From NCBI RefSeq assembly GCF_029227915.1, contig NC_079885.1, positions 8,182,001 through 8,246,000 on the forward strand: a stretch of DNA of 64,000 bases. The letters run 5' to 3'. Positions 42,001-55,338 of this stretch are shown here, piece by piece. The position numbers and the translations under genes were made by a program. The notes under the pieces are model-generated. The model did not search any database, was not told the origin of the DNA, and saw only the letters and a list, made by a program, of their open reading frames with translations. Every line of letters begins with the position of its first letter. Position 1 is the first letter of the stretch. The stretch comes from Hydractinia symbiolongicarpus. Lineage: Eukaryota; Cnidaria; Hydrozoa; Anthoathecata; Hydractiniidae.

Positions 42001-45000
42001 ACACAAAGGACTATTAATTATGTGTTTTTAAAGAGAATTGGAGAAAATCAATTTTCGGTTAGTAGATATTTCAGTTAGAAGTTTTGAGAAGTGGATATCC
42101 TGAAACACCCACAGAAAATTTAACGGGTTTATCAACAAAACAGAAAAAAGAACGAAGCATAAGGAAAACATGAAAGCAAAAAAAAAAAAATACACAGAAA
42201 TACACGCAACCTGTAATCTCTTTCCATCTGAAGACATTTTAGGACATTGTTGATACAAAGTCTCAATTAACTTGCCCTGATTTTGTGCCAGTAAGCCATC
42301 CTAGTCGTGATAAACAAGTACAATAAAACATTGCAAGGTTTTTTTTAAAGCAAAGTATCTCTTTCTTTCTTTCTTTTTATCCAACCACACAAACAAAAAA
42401 AGACATACATACCACTTCATCAAACACTAGGAATCGAACCTACATAAAAAAATTGAATACAATAATTAACACGTATGAGAAGGTATATTGAATCAATAAA
42501 AAATAAAAAATAAGTCAATAAATAATAAAAAGAGGTGATGTAACAACAAAAACGTAACAACAAAAACGAAAAGGGAGAGTTGTATATTTGTGCAAGAGTA
42601 ACAAATTTATACTTTTTTTGTCTGATTATTTTTTTCAAACTACCATATGCATAACAAATCTTACTTGATCCAGCTTCAACTTTCCGGTGCTGACAAAATC
42701 ATCAATTTTACCAGGTGTGCCCGTCACTATATCTACCTGGATGTCATAAAAACGCATCATGGATATCTTAATAACGCAATCAAAATGTAAGAACATTTAC
42801 TTTGTCGTAGTCGGGTACATAGGGGGAGTCACAAATCAAAAAAGGTATGCTAAACTAGTATCAGGGAGAAAAGAAGGAAGGAAGGGGTTAAATCCTATGA
42901 CGTTTTAAAATATTTTATACAGTAGGACTTGACTTAAGATTTTCTGAAAATAGTTTAAGTTACTGTACAGAGCTGAACTATAACAAGAGTGTAGCTATAT
43001 ATCCTGGTTAAATAGTTTAGATTCGATTATCCAACATATATTTTGTGTGTGGCAATAATTTTGGGCACAACCATTCACATGGTAGTGCAGGGGAGATATT
43101 TCGGAAAAATAGACAATATAAAAATAATATTATCTTAAAGTTGATAGTAACACTTTTATTTTTTCCAGATGCTGTTGAAAATGTAGATACTGTTATTTTT
43201 GATATATCTTCTTTAGAAATTAAATCTAACGTCAGTTTGTTTAATGTGCATTTTTTAATTTGTAGATGATCTCAGGCGATATTAACGATATTCTTCGTTT
43301 ATTAGCTGCACTAAATCAATCTTACTTAAGGTTGGTATTAAAACCTTCTCTGAGTTAAATGTTGTCCTATACAGTAATGAAATCACATATAAAAAATCTA
43401 GACATCACAAATCTTACTCCTTTCTCCAGCTGGTAAAGTTGCTCTCTTGAATTTTGTCCTCCAACTAAAACCACATTCCTTAAAAACAAGATCAGTTTGA
43501 TAACTATAAATACGTTACTAATATATGATATTGTGATGTAGAATGCATTTTTTAAGTTCATTCTGTAGAACTGATTTGTACATTTAACACGTGCCATTAT
43601 TTATTATTAGCGGTATGCGTGCCAAAATTAAAATTTGTTAATAGTTATCTATAAGCACTGTAAAAATATACCTAAGCTCGTTGAGTGAAAAATGTTAAGC
43701 ACAAATTATATTGATGACCTGTATTAATTGATACCCCGGAAATTATACTAAAAAGATGCATTGCTTTCAATAATTAACATTCTGTGAAAACTAAAAAGCT
43801 GAACATGTCCAACTTTTAAGATTTCGAATTGGACAAATTAGATACGACAATATTGATCGTGTATCGCACACTTAAGGCACTATTTCAAAAAATAACTTTA
43901 TGTGTCTTCATTATTGAAATAGATGAAATAGGTTGCGAGATTTTACCTTTTATAACTTCTGAATTAGGAAGTGTAAAAAGCAATGCCAAACAGTGATATC
44001 TGCTCTGCCAGGCCAAAATACAAATATCTTTTAAAATTGCTTATTGCCAAAAGTGGCTAAAATTTATGCCTAGTACCCAGTCTGTTTTTATGTTATTTCA
44101 CGTAGATGCTTTTATTATTATTAGTATCACTATGAGTTACTGAGAATGGCTTCAAAATTTCCTAATGGTACTGTTATCAATGAAAGTCCTGGGAAGGGGT
44201 CCTAGTCCATTTAAAGCTCCCATTTGAACTTTGGAAGCCGTATCTGCATTCTGTATGAACCCTACTTTAAAAAGAAGAACTTGTTACAAATTATTAACTT
44301 ACATAAAAGCTATATCAAAGACTCGTTACCAAGAGGGCCTCATCAAGCTGTTGCATTAAAAATAGTGGTCTTACTTGAGCTTTGGATCAGGCATATATTT
44401 CTTGAAGAGTGATATCTGGTCATGTGTCTAAACAGGTAAAAGATCATTTGAGTTTATGCGTGATAGAAACATTGCATGTTTTCTTTACAAGGCCCAATAG
44501 GAAATACAATCAACCAAAATATTTGGGTGAATCAATTTGTGCTACCTATCAATGACTTGGTTATAAAAATTCAAAAAAATATATATATGCTTGCTAAAGT
44601 TTCAGTATCCTTTAGAATGCTTACAAAAGGTCTGATGCCTATGTTAGAACGTTTGGTAAATTTAAGGCTCCACTGCAGTAAAGCAGGAAGATCTTGAACG
44701 TTTAGAAAGGAATGATATACGAGAATGGTTAGGTGTGTAGCGCCAATTTGAGGAACAGAAAGTGTTCAGATAAGCTAAGAAGCAGGCTCGGTATCCTTAG
44801 CATTAAAGATGTTAACAAAATAAGAAGATTGAGCTGGGTGGGGGAGGATAATTGCAAAGCAAAGCCTACAGGTAGACCAAGACAGACTTGGAAGGAGGTA
44901 ATAAGGATAGACTTGATGCAGAGGATAAGTTCTAGATCTAACACAGTCTAGATCAGATTGGAAGAGGGTTATTAATATACCGCGTACAACACATACTAGC

Positions 45001-48000
45001 ATGGAAAACAGAAGTTAAGCCGAGAATGATAATGACAATAATGATGACCAGTATGGAATTGTTAGATTAGTCTTAAAAAAAAAGTTTTAATGTGCATAAT
45101 CTTAGAGTGGACAAAGCTAGGAAAAGTACTTAATTTCCTAAATAAAAAGAGAAATATAACATTAAAAACTTGAAAACAAAGAGTGTCTAAAGTTTATATT
45201 ACCTGTGTTGCAAGTTCTCTTGAGGGCTGAAAAAAGCAATCAATAATATTATCTTTATACAATGGAAACTTTATCAACAATTTAGCAGGAGTATACAAAA
45301 GCGCAAATACCTCCATAATTAAAGCAGCTGGTGAACAGATATTTGTAAATTTGGTTGGTCCGGACACTAAACCAAAATCAAAAAAAAAAATAAAAATTGT
45401 GCATAAGTTGCAAAATTTTAACGCACGTAAGAAAATGAGCAGACCAAAGTTGCAACAAAAGTTCTAACTTAGATACAGATAACGAGATAAAGATTAAAAT
45501 TTATTGTTTGCAAGCGATTAAGTTAAAAACATCGACATGGCTAAGACTAGGCAAATCTTTAGAATTGATGAATTAATATATGAACCATATATATTATTCA
45601 ATAACTTGTAAAAATTTTCCGCTGTCATACATATCTCAGGCATCATTATTTCATGTATCTTTAACACAAATTAGCAATTTGGTATATGTATGGCTTACAT
45701 TTCTTTGAGACCACCTTATCCTTTGCTTGTGATAAACCAACATAATCTGATGAGGGAGGATACGCAAATGGCGTATCACCAAAATTGAATTTCAATTCTG
45801 CATTCTAGTATGAAAAATGACTTCTATAAAGAAAAGGCAAAACTCCAGTCTTCAGTTGTTATAAGCAATGCAATGAGAAGAATGTAACAAAGAATGAAAT
45901 TCATAGACAATATAGCAAAACAACTTCCAGTCTCATGCTTTTCTTCACACTGGACTAAATGAGCACACAAATTTTACAATCTTAACTTGATCAACTCCAA
46001 TTCAACTATCGTATTTTCTCCAACAACGCCCCTCTCTTTTAAACTCGTCTTTCTATCAAACGCCCTCCCCCCTCATTGGGGGTTGTTGTTAATAATGATT
46101 TTTATTAAGAAATTCTTGACATTTTCTTGATGCTTTAAATCCAAACAAGATTTAATTCACTTTGATGACCTTGTAAATATTGGGAAAATATAAAAAATAA
46201 AAATATCTGATATAAAAAACGCCTCTTTCTAATAAACGGCCCTGCTAAAAATCTTGAAAAGTTTATAAACACCCAGGGCATTTGTTCGGGAAAATACAGT
46301 AATAAACGGTTAATAGAAATTTGTGAAGCATAATACATGAATAAGACTTAGAAAAGCATGCAATGTATAGATTTTTGTATGTACCTACGGACCTACAAAG
46401 ATTTTTTGTATGTACCTACAAATATGCACTAAACTAAAAATTAAACCAAATACCATTTTGTCATTTTTAACATAACAATCTGATATACCTTTAAAGTCAC
46501 TGAAGCAAAAAAAGCTCGTTCATACAAATTTTCATCAATTACAAATGCTCGACCAAAGTCCTGACCTAAAACAATTGGGTACAGTAAATGAATCCTAAAT
46601 ATTATATTGTTCATATACTTTTTAATATTTTCTTCAAAAGAATGTCGTTCATATTCTCTTATTATAGAACATAATATTCTTTTTAAATTACAGATTGCTT
46701 ATTTTTGTTTATTTTTATTTTATTGATATAAATTCCCTTTCTTAAAATATTATAATTTGAATCAGCGCTTTTTTAATGGAGATGATACTTTTTGTTTTGC
46801 ACTAAATTACAGACTCAGCCTGGAAGATGAGGCCTTCCATATTTGAAAGATCGTTCATTATCATTTTATAGCTTCAAATGACATGAGGATGCATTGATTA
46901 TGTGAATATTTTGTAAATAAAATGAGTTTATTACCATCCCCCCCCTTGTCTTTCGTTTGTGGAAGTTGTATTGCCTTTGATGGGTGGTTTTTGACTTGGT
47001 TTCATTGCTTGTTGATGACCAAACTCGGCCTGAACCCGCAAAAAGGACTGAGAGAATATTTGTTTTATAAAAACAAAAATCAGCAATATCACTGCCCAGA
47101 CTTAACCTAACTGAGGCGCTTGACAATGGCCTAAACCTAAAGTTACCACCATGTGGAATACATTCACATTTGAGGAATCGTTGTGCAGTTTATTCCCACA
47201 ACTGCAGCTCAAAAATGGTGGATCAAGTAAGAAGAAAAATCACAACTTCTTGCTAAGCTGTCTGAGCTTAGCAAGCTCTAAATGTTTATTAAATTAAATA
47301 TTGAGTTTTTTGAATTTTTATTGGTGCATTTTAAGTGTCCAAATTTGTGTCAAATATTCTCTCTCACGGTGCACCCAACCATGATGGGATACCAAACATC
47401 AATAATTTATATGGTATAATAGATCTTTCATAAGGAAATTGGTAGTTGCTGCGGATCCTGAAATAATCTCCTTGGTGTGTTCGAAGGAGACATATTATTT
47501 AAGCGGCAAGGACAGTACAATAAAAAAAGTGAATACTGTAATCCTTGGAATGAAGGCATTAAAGTGTTTTTTAAATTCTTTAATAGAGTCTATACAAGCG
47601 TCGTTTAAAAAAAAGAATATAAAAAGGGATATTTAATAAATCTTTGAAAAAAAGAAATAAAAAGTTTCTTATTTATATTGATGTTATGAAAGTGTGGTAT
47701 TTATTTCTCAAGATGTTGTGTCAAAAAAAAAAAAACTAACCATTCTTGCTATATTTTATAGTTCCAAATTCAAGGTTTAAGTAGCAGCCAAGGACATCAT
47801 CTTTACCAAATGGCTAAAAAATATTTCCAATGTTAGTCTTTAGAAGTGACACTACATTGCCGTCTCTAACTATATAACATCATCATACCTTTCCGTAGGT
47901 ATCAAATTGCTTCTTATGAGATTTTTTGCCGGTTCCACCAAACCCATAACTTTCACCATCAATTCCTTGTATTAAAATTAAAATTAAAATGAAATATTAT

Positions 48001-51000
48001 TACAAACAGACAAATAGCATATTGAGGAAAACTAACTGCTTTTTTAAAAAAATAACTTAATGGTGGGTTATTTTCACTTATTTCGTGGATTTCGACGACT
48101 AAATTGACAAAATTAAGCACCACTAATAAAGTATTCTTCAAACTTTTGCGAAATTAATACCAGGATTGTCACTGTTATTCTAGAAAAAATTATTTGTTTG
48201 CTGTTTTCTGCCCATCCTTCACAATTTCTAAACGTCCACAAAAAAATTTGGATCCAGAATATTTGAATAGCATTTCTACTTTCCTAATATTTTGCCGATT
48301 CCCGACCCCAAAAGAGTTAATTACTGATCCAAATTATTTTTCTATAAAGCAAAGCTAAATAAGAATATGGCAAACAAATTGATAAGAAAATGAATAATCA
48401 AAACAGCAGTGTGCTGAAACTGCACACTTTAAGCAGCTACCATATTTGTTTACATATATTTGTATGGTTGTATATACACTGGTGTGTTTTAAGCTAGCAA
48501 AGATGGTGCCTGTTTTTTTGCTGTGACTGTTGTGGAGCAGCTTACATTGATCTATCTTAAAATAAGCTGCTAAAGATATACTGAAATTTGGACAATCAGT
48601 CTGATTGGAAAATCAGACAGAAAAATGATATTTTTTTTACCTGATAACAAAGTCTGCTGACCTTTAAACTAGTTAATAAGGCCAGTGGAAAAATCCACTT
48701 ATGCAAAAAGAAACAAAAAAGGTCCAATGCTCAATTTTTTGTAACTGTTACATTGTGTTGAGCTTGAAATGCTGATCAAGAAAATGTATTATATGTTTTG
48801 GAGGAATGGTTGAAGAGATATCGGGAGTTAAAGGGTTTTTGATAATGTTATTAACCCGCCTATTCCAAAACGGGTGGGTGGACCTAATTTTCCATGCAGG
48901 AGATGATATCAGTTTTTGTTGCCGTTTTCAAAGTTGTTTAGCCTTAAACTTAAAAGTGTAATGCAAAATGACACTTGTTTGCTTGTCCCAGGCCTCTTAA
49001 TTTTTTGCTGACGAACTCATAACTTCGGATCTGCATGTTGGTTTGCAATCAAATCTTGTGAGTAAAGATATAGGGTTTATACAAGCTTACCCACAAAATT
49101 TGAAACCCTAACCCTAACCAAGTTGCAGATCCCGAGTTATTGAGTCGTCAGCAAAAACATAAGAGGCCTGGGATGATAAAAAGACTTGTTAGCTAACTTT
49201 TTAAGCTCTATAATATAAGTCCAACATCATTTTATACCTCGGGTTCCCTTCAATATACTTAATATTGTTTTAACGAAAAAGCTTGGTAAATTACAGAAAA
49301 AAATATAACAGTGATGTTTTATGGACCTTGTTAAAGAAAAGTATGCAAAACCTAATGCATTTTGCAAAAGTCACAGACAGACTGATGGAAGTTTCATATT
49401 ATTATAAGAGATGATAACCTAATTAGAAAAGAAAAAATATATTATTTTATTAAATAAAAAATTAAAATTTAAGAAGTAAAAAAATACAAAAATTTCCTAA
49501 TTTTTAAATAAATCCCTGTAAAATTTAGCACACACAAAATTTATTACCAATAGATAATCTTGTGAGTTATGAAAAAACACCATGATTTGACTCCTTATTG
49601 AAAATACTGAAGTACATAGGACTTTGATAGAAACACAGATGGATGTTGGTTATCAAAAAAAACATCACTGCCACTGGGCCTAAATTAACATATTGCAATT
49701 TGCAATTATTAAGAATAGAAGACAGGCGTTTCACAGAAAATTAATAAAAACCTTTTAAGATATGTCTGATAAATCTTTTAACATAATTGGCTAGAAAGAC
49801 CTTACCAACATCTAACACTGCAGAATCTGTTGAAAATCCAATACGACACAGCCCTTCATCTGTAACAGTTGCTTCATAGTAATAATTCCCTATGAAATTA
49901 TCAGAAAAATAATAATAATTTTGATCAAATGCTTAGGACATTTCATAAGAAGAGGTTATTTAAAGGTGTATTTATCTATCAAAAGGAATTGTAGTATCTC
50001 CCTGATCAATGTCAACATCAAATTTAAGCATGATAGCATATGCTAGATTAATCAAAGTACTTGAAAATGTTTTTTTTAAACTTCAATATTAAGTCTGTGA
50101 GTATAGAGGAGCAAAGATCCAATATGAAAAAAGCTTTTAAGCGTAACAGTTGCACTCTTACTAAAATTACTATTAAATTACTAATTATGCATACATACCT
50201 TTTGAAACACCATAGTTCGAACGAGCACCTTGCCATTGTTTCTGCTCTCGTGCTTGACATAACAATCCATCTTCAGATATTGCTATGTAAAACAATTATT
50301 ATTGATTTAGTCTAATGATATTGTGGAAGATCTCACAAAGGGATTTTTTAACAAAAAAAATCGTTAGTAATAAATAACTATGACACAATGTGCTACATAA
50401 TTGAAAACTCTAGCAAGAAATAGATGAATGTAAATACCAAAAGAGGGGTCTCTATCAAATTTACTCATTTCCCATTTTCCTAGAAAAAAAAAGTTATTTT
50501 CGTTATCTTTAATATAATCCAGATAGACACAATAAAATACAAAGGCCTAATTTCGATAGTAAAGGGTTGGAAACCAATTTATTGAAAGTCATTCTGTGAA
50601 TGGAAAAATAAAGGACTCTGAAAGGCTAAGCGCTTGGCTAAATATAAGGTTGGTCCATTTGTTCTGTTGGAAAAATTCAGACAAAGAGATGTACATACAT
50701 AAAACAGTGGGTAACTGAACGCTTAGACATTAATCCTGTCTTCTGGTTTATGTTTTCTGTTAATACCTAAAGAAAATCTTTTTGTTTCTTTTTTGTGTTT
50801 GGTCTTTTTTATAAGAAATGAATTTGAAAAATCACTCTAAATTTGTTTCAGACAGGGTGAATACTCCAATACTTGCAAAGGCACATATACTATTTTATCT
50901 TTTACCAACTTAAAACTTTGGTATTTACTTCCCAAATAGTCAAACACAAATTATTTCAGATAAACTTGGGAACTCCTTATTGGAGTGAATGAATATAATG

Positions 51001-53446
51001 TTAACAGTTAAATAGTAGAAATTAAATGCAAAGCCTAACTGATAGATGAATTTTTTACGATTTTAGTTGAAAAAATTAGTTAACATGAAATGTTAACTAT
51101 ACTTTCAGGCAGAGTGGGATTCAAACCCAAGTACTTCAATCTTCCCAATTGCAAGTAACAGCTTTTTTAGGACTCACGCCTTAACTGTGGGCGTATCTCA
51201 TTTTTCGGAACCAGCACACATTGATAGACAACAGAAGTTCAAATCCAATATTCAGCACTTTATCAACAATGACTTTCTGGCCTCTGCAGCAAATGTTAAA
51301 CAAAGTGATGGCGTATTTCATTAAATTTAATGTTATCCCCAATGATAAAGTTCTAACTGCGTTTATATTGTTTCCAAAGAAAGTGGGACAGATTTAATAA
51401 AAAGCAAACACTTTAATGCAAAGGCAAAGTTTGATAAATTGTTGTACACATGTCAATACAAAAACTGATTGAACTCATAACATTTGTACCCCTAAAGGAT
51501 ATCCCAAATACACCAACATACTTTTATTATTTGAGCATTTTTGTTAGTGTTTTATTTCTTCTGCTTTTAGTTTATTGTTTTTGCCTTATACACATCTTCC
51601 CAACCCAATTCTCAAGCAAAAACATTGTATGTGGCATCAAAAACAAAACAAAAAATGGTTTCAAGAAACGGTATTTAATACACATACATAGATTACTATA
51701 TTAGCTTTTATGTGTATGACTATGTACAAGAATTGTTAACCCCTCAAAGATATGCACAATCAAAACAATTTATGCATCTTTATTCTGTGACAATTCGATA
51801 AAAACATTGTTTCCACCACTGAAACTAAAACTTGTTGGCGTTGTGGATATTCAACACATAAGACCATAGTGAACCCCACCTATCTTATTTTAAGAGTACC
51901 CCGCCATCATTTTGAGGTCAAGCTATCATCTCTATCCTGTAAGAAGTAAGGTAAACGCCCTATTAATTTGAACTTATGTTCTGAAAAAATATATGGAACC
52001 TACCAAAAAGTGATGTTAAATATTAGTTACAAATCTTTACATAAAAATAATAGTGAGAAAAAGTTTTAGCAAATTAAATTGTACTATTGACTGCTTTTCA
52101 TAGGCATCAAATGTGACTAAAATACCTGGCATTTTTGGAACTTTAAGCAACATTTCTAATGCATAGAAGTGTCTCTACCTTTCTAACTTTTAAAAAATTT
52201 TCACAAGCTTAGTTTACTGAGTTTATTGAATCTTTTCATAATTGTTAACTTTGAGAGCAGAAAGATGAATTTAGATATACTAATGAATAAACAGAGTTTA
52301 GCTTTTAAAAGAAAGAAATAGAAAGTGGCTGTAAACTAAACCAATACAAAAAATAATCAATTGCTGTTTCACAGCTAAATAGAATAAAATTTCCTCCCTA
52401 TTTTGCTTAACCCCACCCTTTTTACAGGCAAATGTTCACCCCCCCTATTTTTCCAAAAATTCAGAAAGGCGAACCTATGATTACTTGAAAGAAACCAATA
52501 AACCAATAATTAGTATACTGAAACGTTGTAAACAGCTTAAAAAATTCAAAGTACATTAGTAAAAATACTGTACCTTTAGTATTGACATTCGTGCTTTTCT
52601 TTCCACCTTTAAATGTAACAAGATTCTCATAAACAATTTGAATAACTGGTAAACAAAATGCCTACAAAGAAATTAATAAAAAAATTATGAAATCAAGAAA
52701 TCAAAAACATTTTGCTGGATTTAGGAGATGGGAAATGCACGAGAAATAACAATAATGATAACATTTCCTATTAGATAGAGTAGTAACAGGTGATATATTA
52801 GCTTTAAAGGCGAACCATACAGAGAGATGGTATATATATATATAAAATCATTTATACATAGTCCTTAAATAACAAATTTCTGCTAATTAATGCAATGTGT
52901 GATATGCACAAACAATTAATAGAAATATAATATCCTTACTCCTGTTTTGCCACTTCCAGTTTCTGCAGCCTAAAACAAATAATGAAAAACTGTTTAATCT
53001 GTAGAAGTAAATAAATCAACTAACCTTCAAAATTAGCTAAAAAATTCATCTACATATTATTGCTGAAGGCAGAGTCGTCTGAAGAGGCAATAATTTACCA
53101 ATGCGAATAAGTTAATGGTTGGCAGTTTCACAGAAGTTTGGTGAGTTGTGTGTAATTGCACATGCGAATTCTTTTTATTTGCATGGATAAGCAACCAAAA
53201 ATGTAACAAGAAAAATATGATTGTTTCTTAAGAGCGTAGTTGAGTTGCATCATACCGTAGTGTATGAATCATTTACCGAATATTAGCGAAAAATCAATTG
53301 ACAAATTGTTTAAGCTAAAACTGCATAATTTCAGCTATTTTTGAGAGCAAAATATTGAAGGGAAGATAAAGGGCTTTAGTACCATTAAAACATCGCCACC
53401 ACCAAGTATTAAAGGGATGGCTTCTGCTTGAATATCTGTTGGAAGC
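32894..53446 (-). CDS. DDX1: ATP-dependent RNA helicase DDX1 (SPRY-containing DEAD-box)
   Basis: Exons on minus, 5' to 3': 53383-53446, 52940-52969, 52574-52661, 50438-50479, 50199-50282, 49806-49889, 47889-47965, 47741-47813, 46489-46565, 45699-45804, 45311-45366, 45203-45226, 43672-43718, 43418-43478, 42665-42736, 42413-42439, 42211-42300, 41592-41642, 41242-41316, 40974-41033, 40234-40655, 39821-39863, 38930-39025, 38308-38428, 32894-33018. All have GT/AG borders and compatible phases, about 698 codons. Motifs: Q motif [12 protein letters not shown], Walker [14 protein letters not shown] domain between motif I and Ia ([31 protein letters not shown]), [48 protein letters not shown] inside the helicase core is unique to DDX1. 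Role: RNA unwinding, tRNA-ligase complex and RNA processing in nucleus and cytoplasm. Missing: the first about 25 residues. Odd: stop in exon 43672-43718 and DEVD for DEAD. Confidence 0.95.
33019..35639. other. DDX1 last intron, 3' part
   Basis: AT-rich intron sequence with no gene. A C/T-rich stretch of short Leu/Ser-coding frames (34.3-35.1 kb) looks non-coding. Confidence 0.5.
35688..35716 (-). ncRNA. Hammerhead-like motif of the Penelope LTR (degenerate)
   Basis: On minus: CCGATGA, stem TGGGAG/CTCCC with loop AGGGAT, then GAAAC. The hammerhead core is CUGANGA-stem II-GAAA, so this copy differs by U-to-C at the second position and is probably inactive. Penelope elements are known to carry hammerheads in their LTR-like ends. 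I could not pair a convincing stem I. Confidence 0.4.
35852..36340 (-). pseudogene. Penelope GIY-YIG 3' region, inverted partial copy
   Basis: Minus frames read [20 protein letters not shown] and [20 protein letters not shown]...[20 protein letters not shown], nearly the same as the plus copy at 37780-38130. The GIY-YIG middle is shifted out of frame. Confidence 0.8.
36341..38152 (+). pseudogene. Penelope-like reverse transcriptase with GIY-YIG endonuclease
   Basis: Frame 36309-36776 holds the N-terminal part ([20 protein letters not shown]). [15 protein letters not shown] (37049 on), a shift, [10 protein letters not shown] near 37250, then from about 37340 [14 protein letters not shown] with the catalytic [15 protein letters not shown] and [12 protein letters not shown]. 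The GIY-YIG domain lies near 37930-38110: [20 protein letters not shown], with the following KQRVQEH. The 3' end of the ORF is replaced by the palindrome at 38153. Stops and frameshifts make it inactive. Confidence 0.85.
38153..38198. repeat. Perfect 22-bp inverted repeat, 2-nt loop
   Basis: Arms 38153-38174 and 38177-38198 are exact reverse complements. The homology of the Penelope copies ends immediately before it. Confidence 0.95.
40234..40655 (-). CDS. DDX1: DDX1 large exon, helicase domain 2
   Basis: 422 nt, the largest exon. It carries motifs IV ([17 protein letters not shown]), the [13 protein letters not shown] block, V ([17 protein letters not shown]) and VI ([13 protein letters not shown]). 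No damage. Confidence 0.95.
43672..43718 (-). CDS. DDX1: DDX1 exon between motif Ia and GG, contains TAA
   Basis: Flanked by TTAATACAG and GTATAT. Its 47 nt are exactly what is needed to join exon 45203-45226 (ends phase 0) to 43418-43478 (starts with one base of a codon). Its second half reads HFSLNELR, which fits the DDX1 alignment before VVLVGG, but the codon before it is TAA. I cannot tell an assembly error or allelic lesion from a wrong exon border. Confidence 0.5.
44200..45040 (+). mobile_element. 5'-truncated LINE, 3' end only
   Basis: The plus strand reads [36 protein letters not shown] and [16 protein letters not shown], then, in the next frames, a remnant like '[10 protein letters not shown]'. 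This is the typical C-terminal tail of a LINE ORF2 ('RLGI..I.DV....RL.W.GH...GRPR.TWKE'). Ends in an ATGATAATGACAATAATGAT tail. It lies in a DDX1 intron, in the opposite direction. Confidence 0.6.
48986..49173. repeat. 188-bp MITE with about 60-bp inverted arms
   Basis: TCCCAGGCCTCTTAATTTTT at the left is inverted at the right (AAAAACATAAGAGGCCTGGGA). The arms continue over GCTGACGA..., GGATCTGCA.... It contains CCCTAACCCTAACC, which is a chance telomere-like word. Lies in a DDX1 intron. Confidence 0.85.
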
Positions 53447-54129
53447 CTAAAAATAATACAACAGACAAAATTAACTACTGTGCTTAAAGAAAGAAGTGTT
53501 TATTCAAGTTTTTAATTATGGATAAAAGGGAAGAAGCTAAGGAACGCTATAACCATTTAATTAGCCTTTGCAGAAATGATGTTCTAGTTGGACATATACG
53601 TGTAGACGTTTTAAGTGCATGTTATTATTTCATCAAAAAAGGTACACACAAAAAAATAAGAGCAGTTACTACAGGAATAATACTACTTACACTGATGCTA
53701 CTTTCCCGTTTTCAACCAAAAATTCCGTTTTCGTACAAAAACACAAATATTAGAGATCAAAGGTTACTGACTCATAGATTCACGTTTTTGTATTTTTATG
53801 CGTTTTCATTGGAAGTGTAAAATCATACTCAAACTATAATGAGTATAGTATAATTCATAAAATTCTATACCTTCCTTCATCACTGATGTGAAGCCTGTGT
53901 CACACTTATAAAGCACATGCAGAAGCAAGTGAAGTAAGCATGCTCAGTTAATGCGAAGCAAGAGGTGAAGTAAGTAGCTCACAGTGTTGATTTTGGGATA
54001 TTTGTTGTTAAAAAAAACGACGGTGCAAGCGACAAGAAAAAACTCTAAATATTTCAGGGAAAGTATGGGTTTGCGAAATTTTTAAGCATCGTGAACAACG
54101 TAGTGTTTATTTCAAGTTAGAATGTTATA

Positions 54130-54625
54130 TAATTTTTTAGCAGCCTGAGTCTTTCCAGTACCTCTTAAATGTTATTGGTCCATCGACAGCAAAGAATGAT
54201 AGTCGATTTAAAAAAGCTATTTCTCCTGCTGAACAATTATCCTTAACAATTCATTATCTTGCCTATGGTAACAGTCATTAGTCGCTATCTTTTTTCCTAC
54301 TGAATTGGTCGATCTACCATATGCGGTATAATAAAAGAAAGATGTATTGCTATATGGGATGTTCTAAATGAACCGTATTTACGTGTACCAAGCATCACAA
54401 TGACTGGAAAAGAATCGCTGATAATTTTGAAAAGATTTGGAACCTTCCACACTGTCTAGGTGCAATCGTTGGGAAAAACGTTACTATTAAATCACTGTTA
54501 AATAACAGATCCCTATATTTTAATTATAAAGGGTATTTCAGCACTGTATTGATGGCCACATGCGATGCAAGATATATCTTTACGCTTGTTATTGTTGGCA
54601 GTTATGGATCAAACAATGTTACTCG
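54130..54625 (+). pseudogene. Harbinger transposase, N-terminal two-thirds
   Basis: The plus strand reads ESFQYLLNVIGPSTAKNDSR and ISPAEQLSLTIHYLAYGNSH, then after shifts WNLPHCLGAIVGKNVTIKSL, SLYFNYKGYFSTVLMATCDA, RYIFTLVIVGSYGSNN. The first catalytic Asp (CLGA-x-D-G) is Val here. The reading stops at the palindrome 54602-54645, so the C-terminal part with the remaining acids is gone. Confidence 0.7.
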
Positions 54626-54645
54626 TAACATTGTTTGATCCATAA
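54602..54645. repeat. Perfect 21-bp inverted repeat, 2-nt loop
   Basis: Arms 54602-54622 and 54625-54645 are exact. It sits exactly where Harbinger transposase homology ends. Confidence 0.95.
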
Positions 54646-55338
54646 TGATCTAGGGTATCACAATCAGCAATAGAAGTACAAAATGCTATCAAAACCTACA
54701 TTAACTCAATGGAAGGCTCGGTACCATGGCAGAAGAGATATACTACAGTGACATATTGTCATATTAAAGTTGTATTTTCTGTTAAAATATTAAATATAAC
54801 CTATTGCATGCAAAATCTTAAATTTATTATTGCCTTTGTCCTGTGTGGTATTGCTGAAATAAGTTCCCGAAATATTCATTTTGGCCATTTTGAAGAAGCT
54901 GTGTAAACGACATTTGTTGATTGAAAACTGGACTTCCAGTGTTTATTTCTCCTTAAATGGGGTACTTTAGGTGTGGTAGGTGTCTGGGAACAACTCTGTA
55001 AATGCAGTGTTAATGGCTGTGCAGTGGGTGCGGGTGTGGAGAGCATAAATCCAGCGGGAGATTCTTCTTGTCGTTGTTCGAGGAAGAACTTAAACATTAT
55101 GTTATCAATCTCATGTTTCGCCAATAGCTTCCTGTTACCTCATAACTTTCATAGATTAGCTGTTAGAAGCTCCCCGTACAGTGTGTCTTCATCTTTCAGA
55201 TTTGCTGGGTTATATAATCTTTTTTCAATTGTCCTCATTTATTGTTTATTGCAATCATGTCAGCCTCGTGGAAGAAAATTAATGTTTTACAAAATTATTT
55301 TACATCAAAAATAATATTTAATTAGTTTTGCGCGTTAC

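Noticed and set aside
49090-49105. CCCTAACCCTAACC as interstitial telomere
   Set aside because: Only two units, and they lie inside the loop side of a MITE.
51450-51704. Hydrophobic 84-residue frame in a DDX1 intron
   Set aside because: AT-driven composition, no neighbours, no conserved pattern.
54709-55314. Plus-strand frames of 65 and 113 residues in the Harbinger element
   Set aside because: No similarity to transposase; they lie in the deleted part or opposite the MADF gene.
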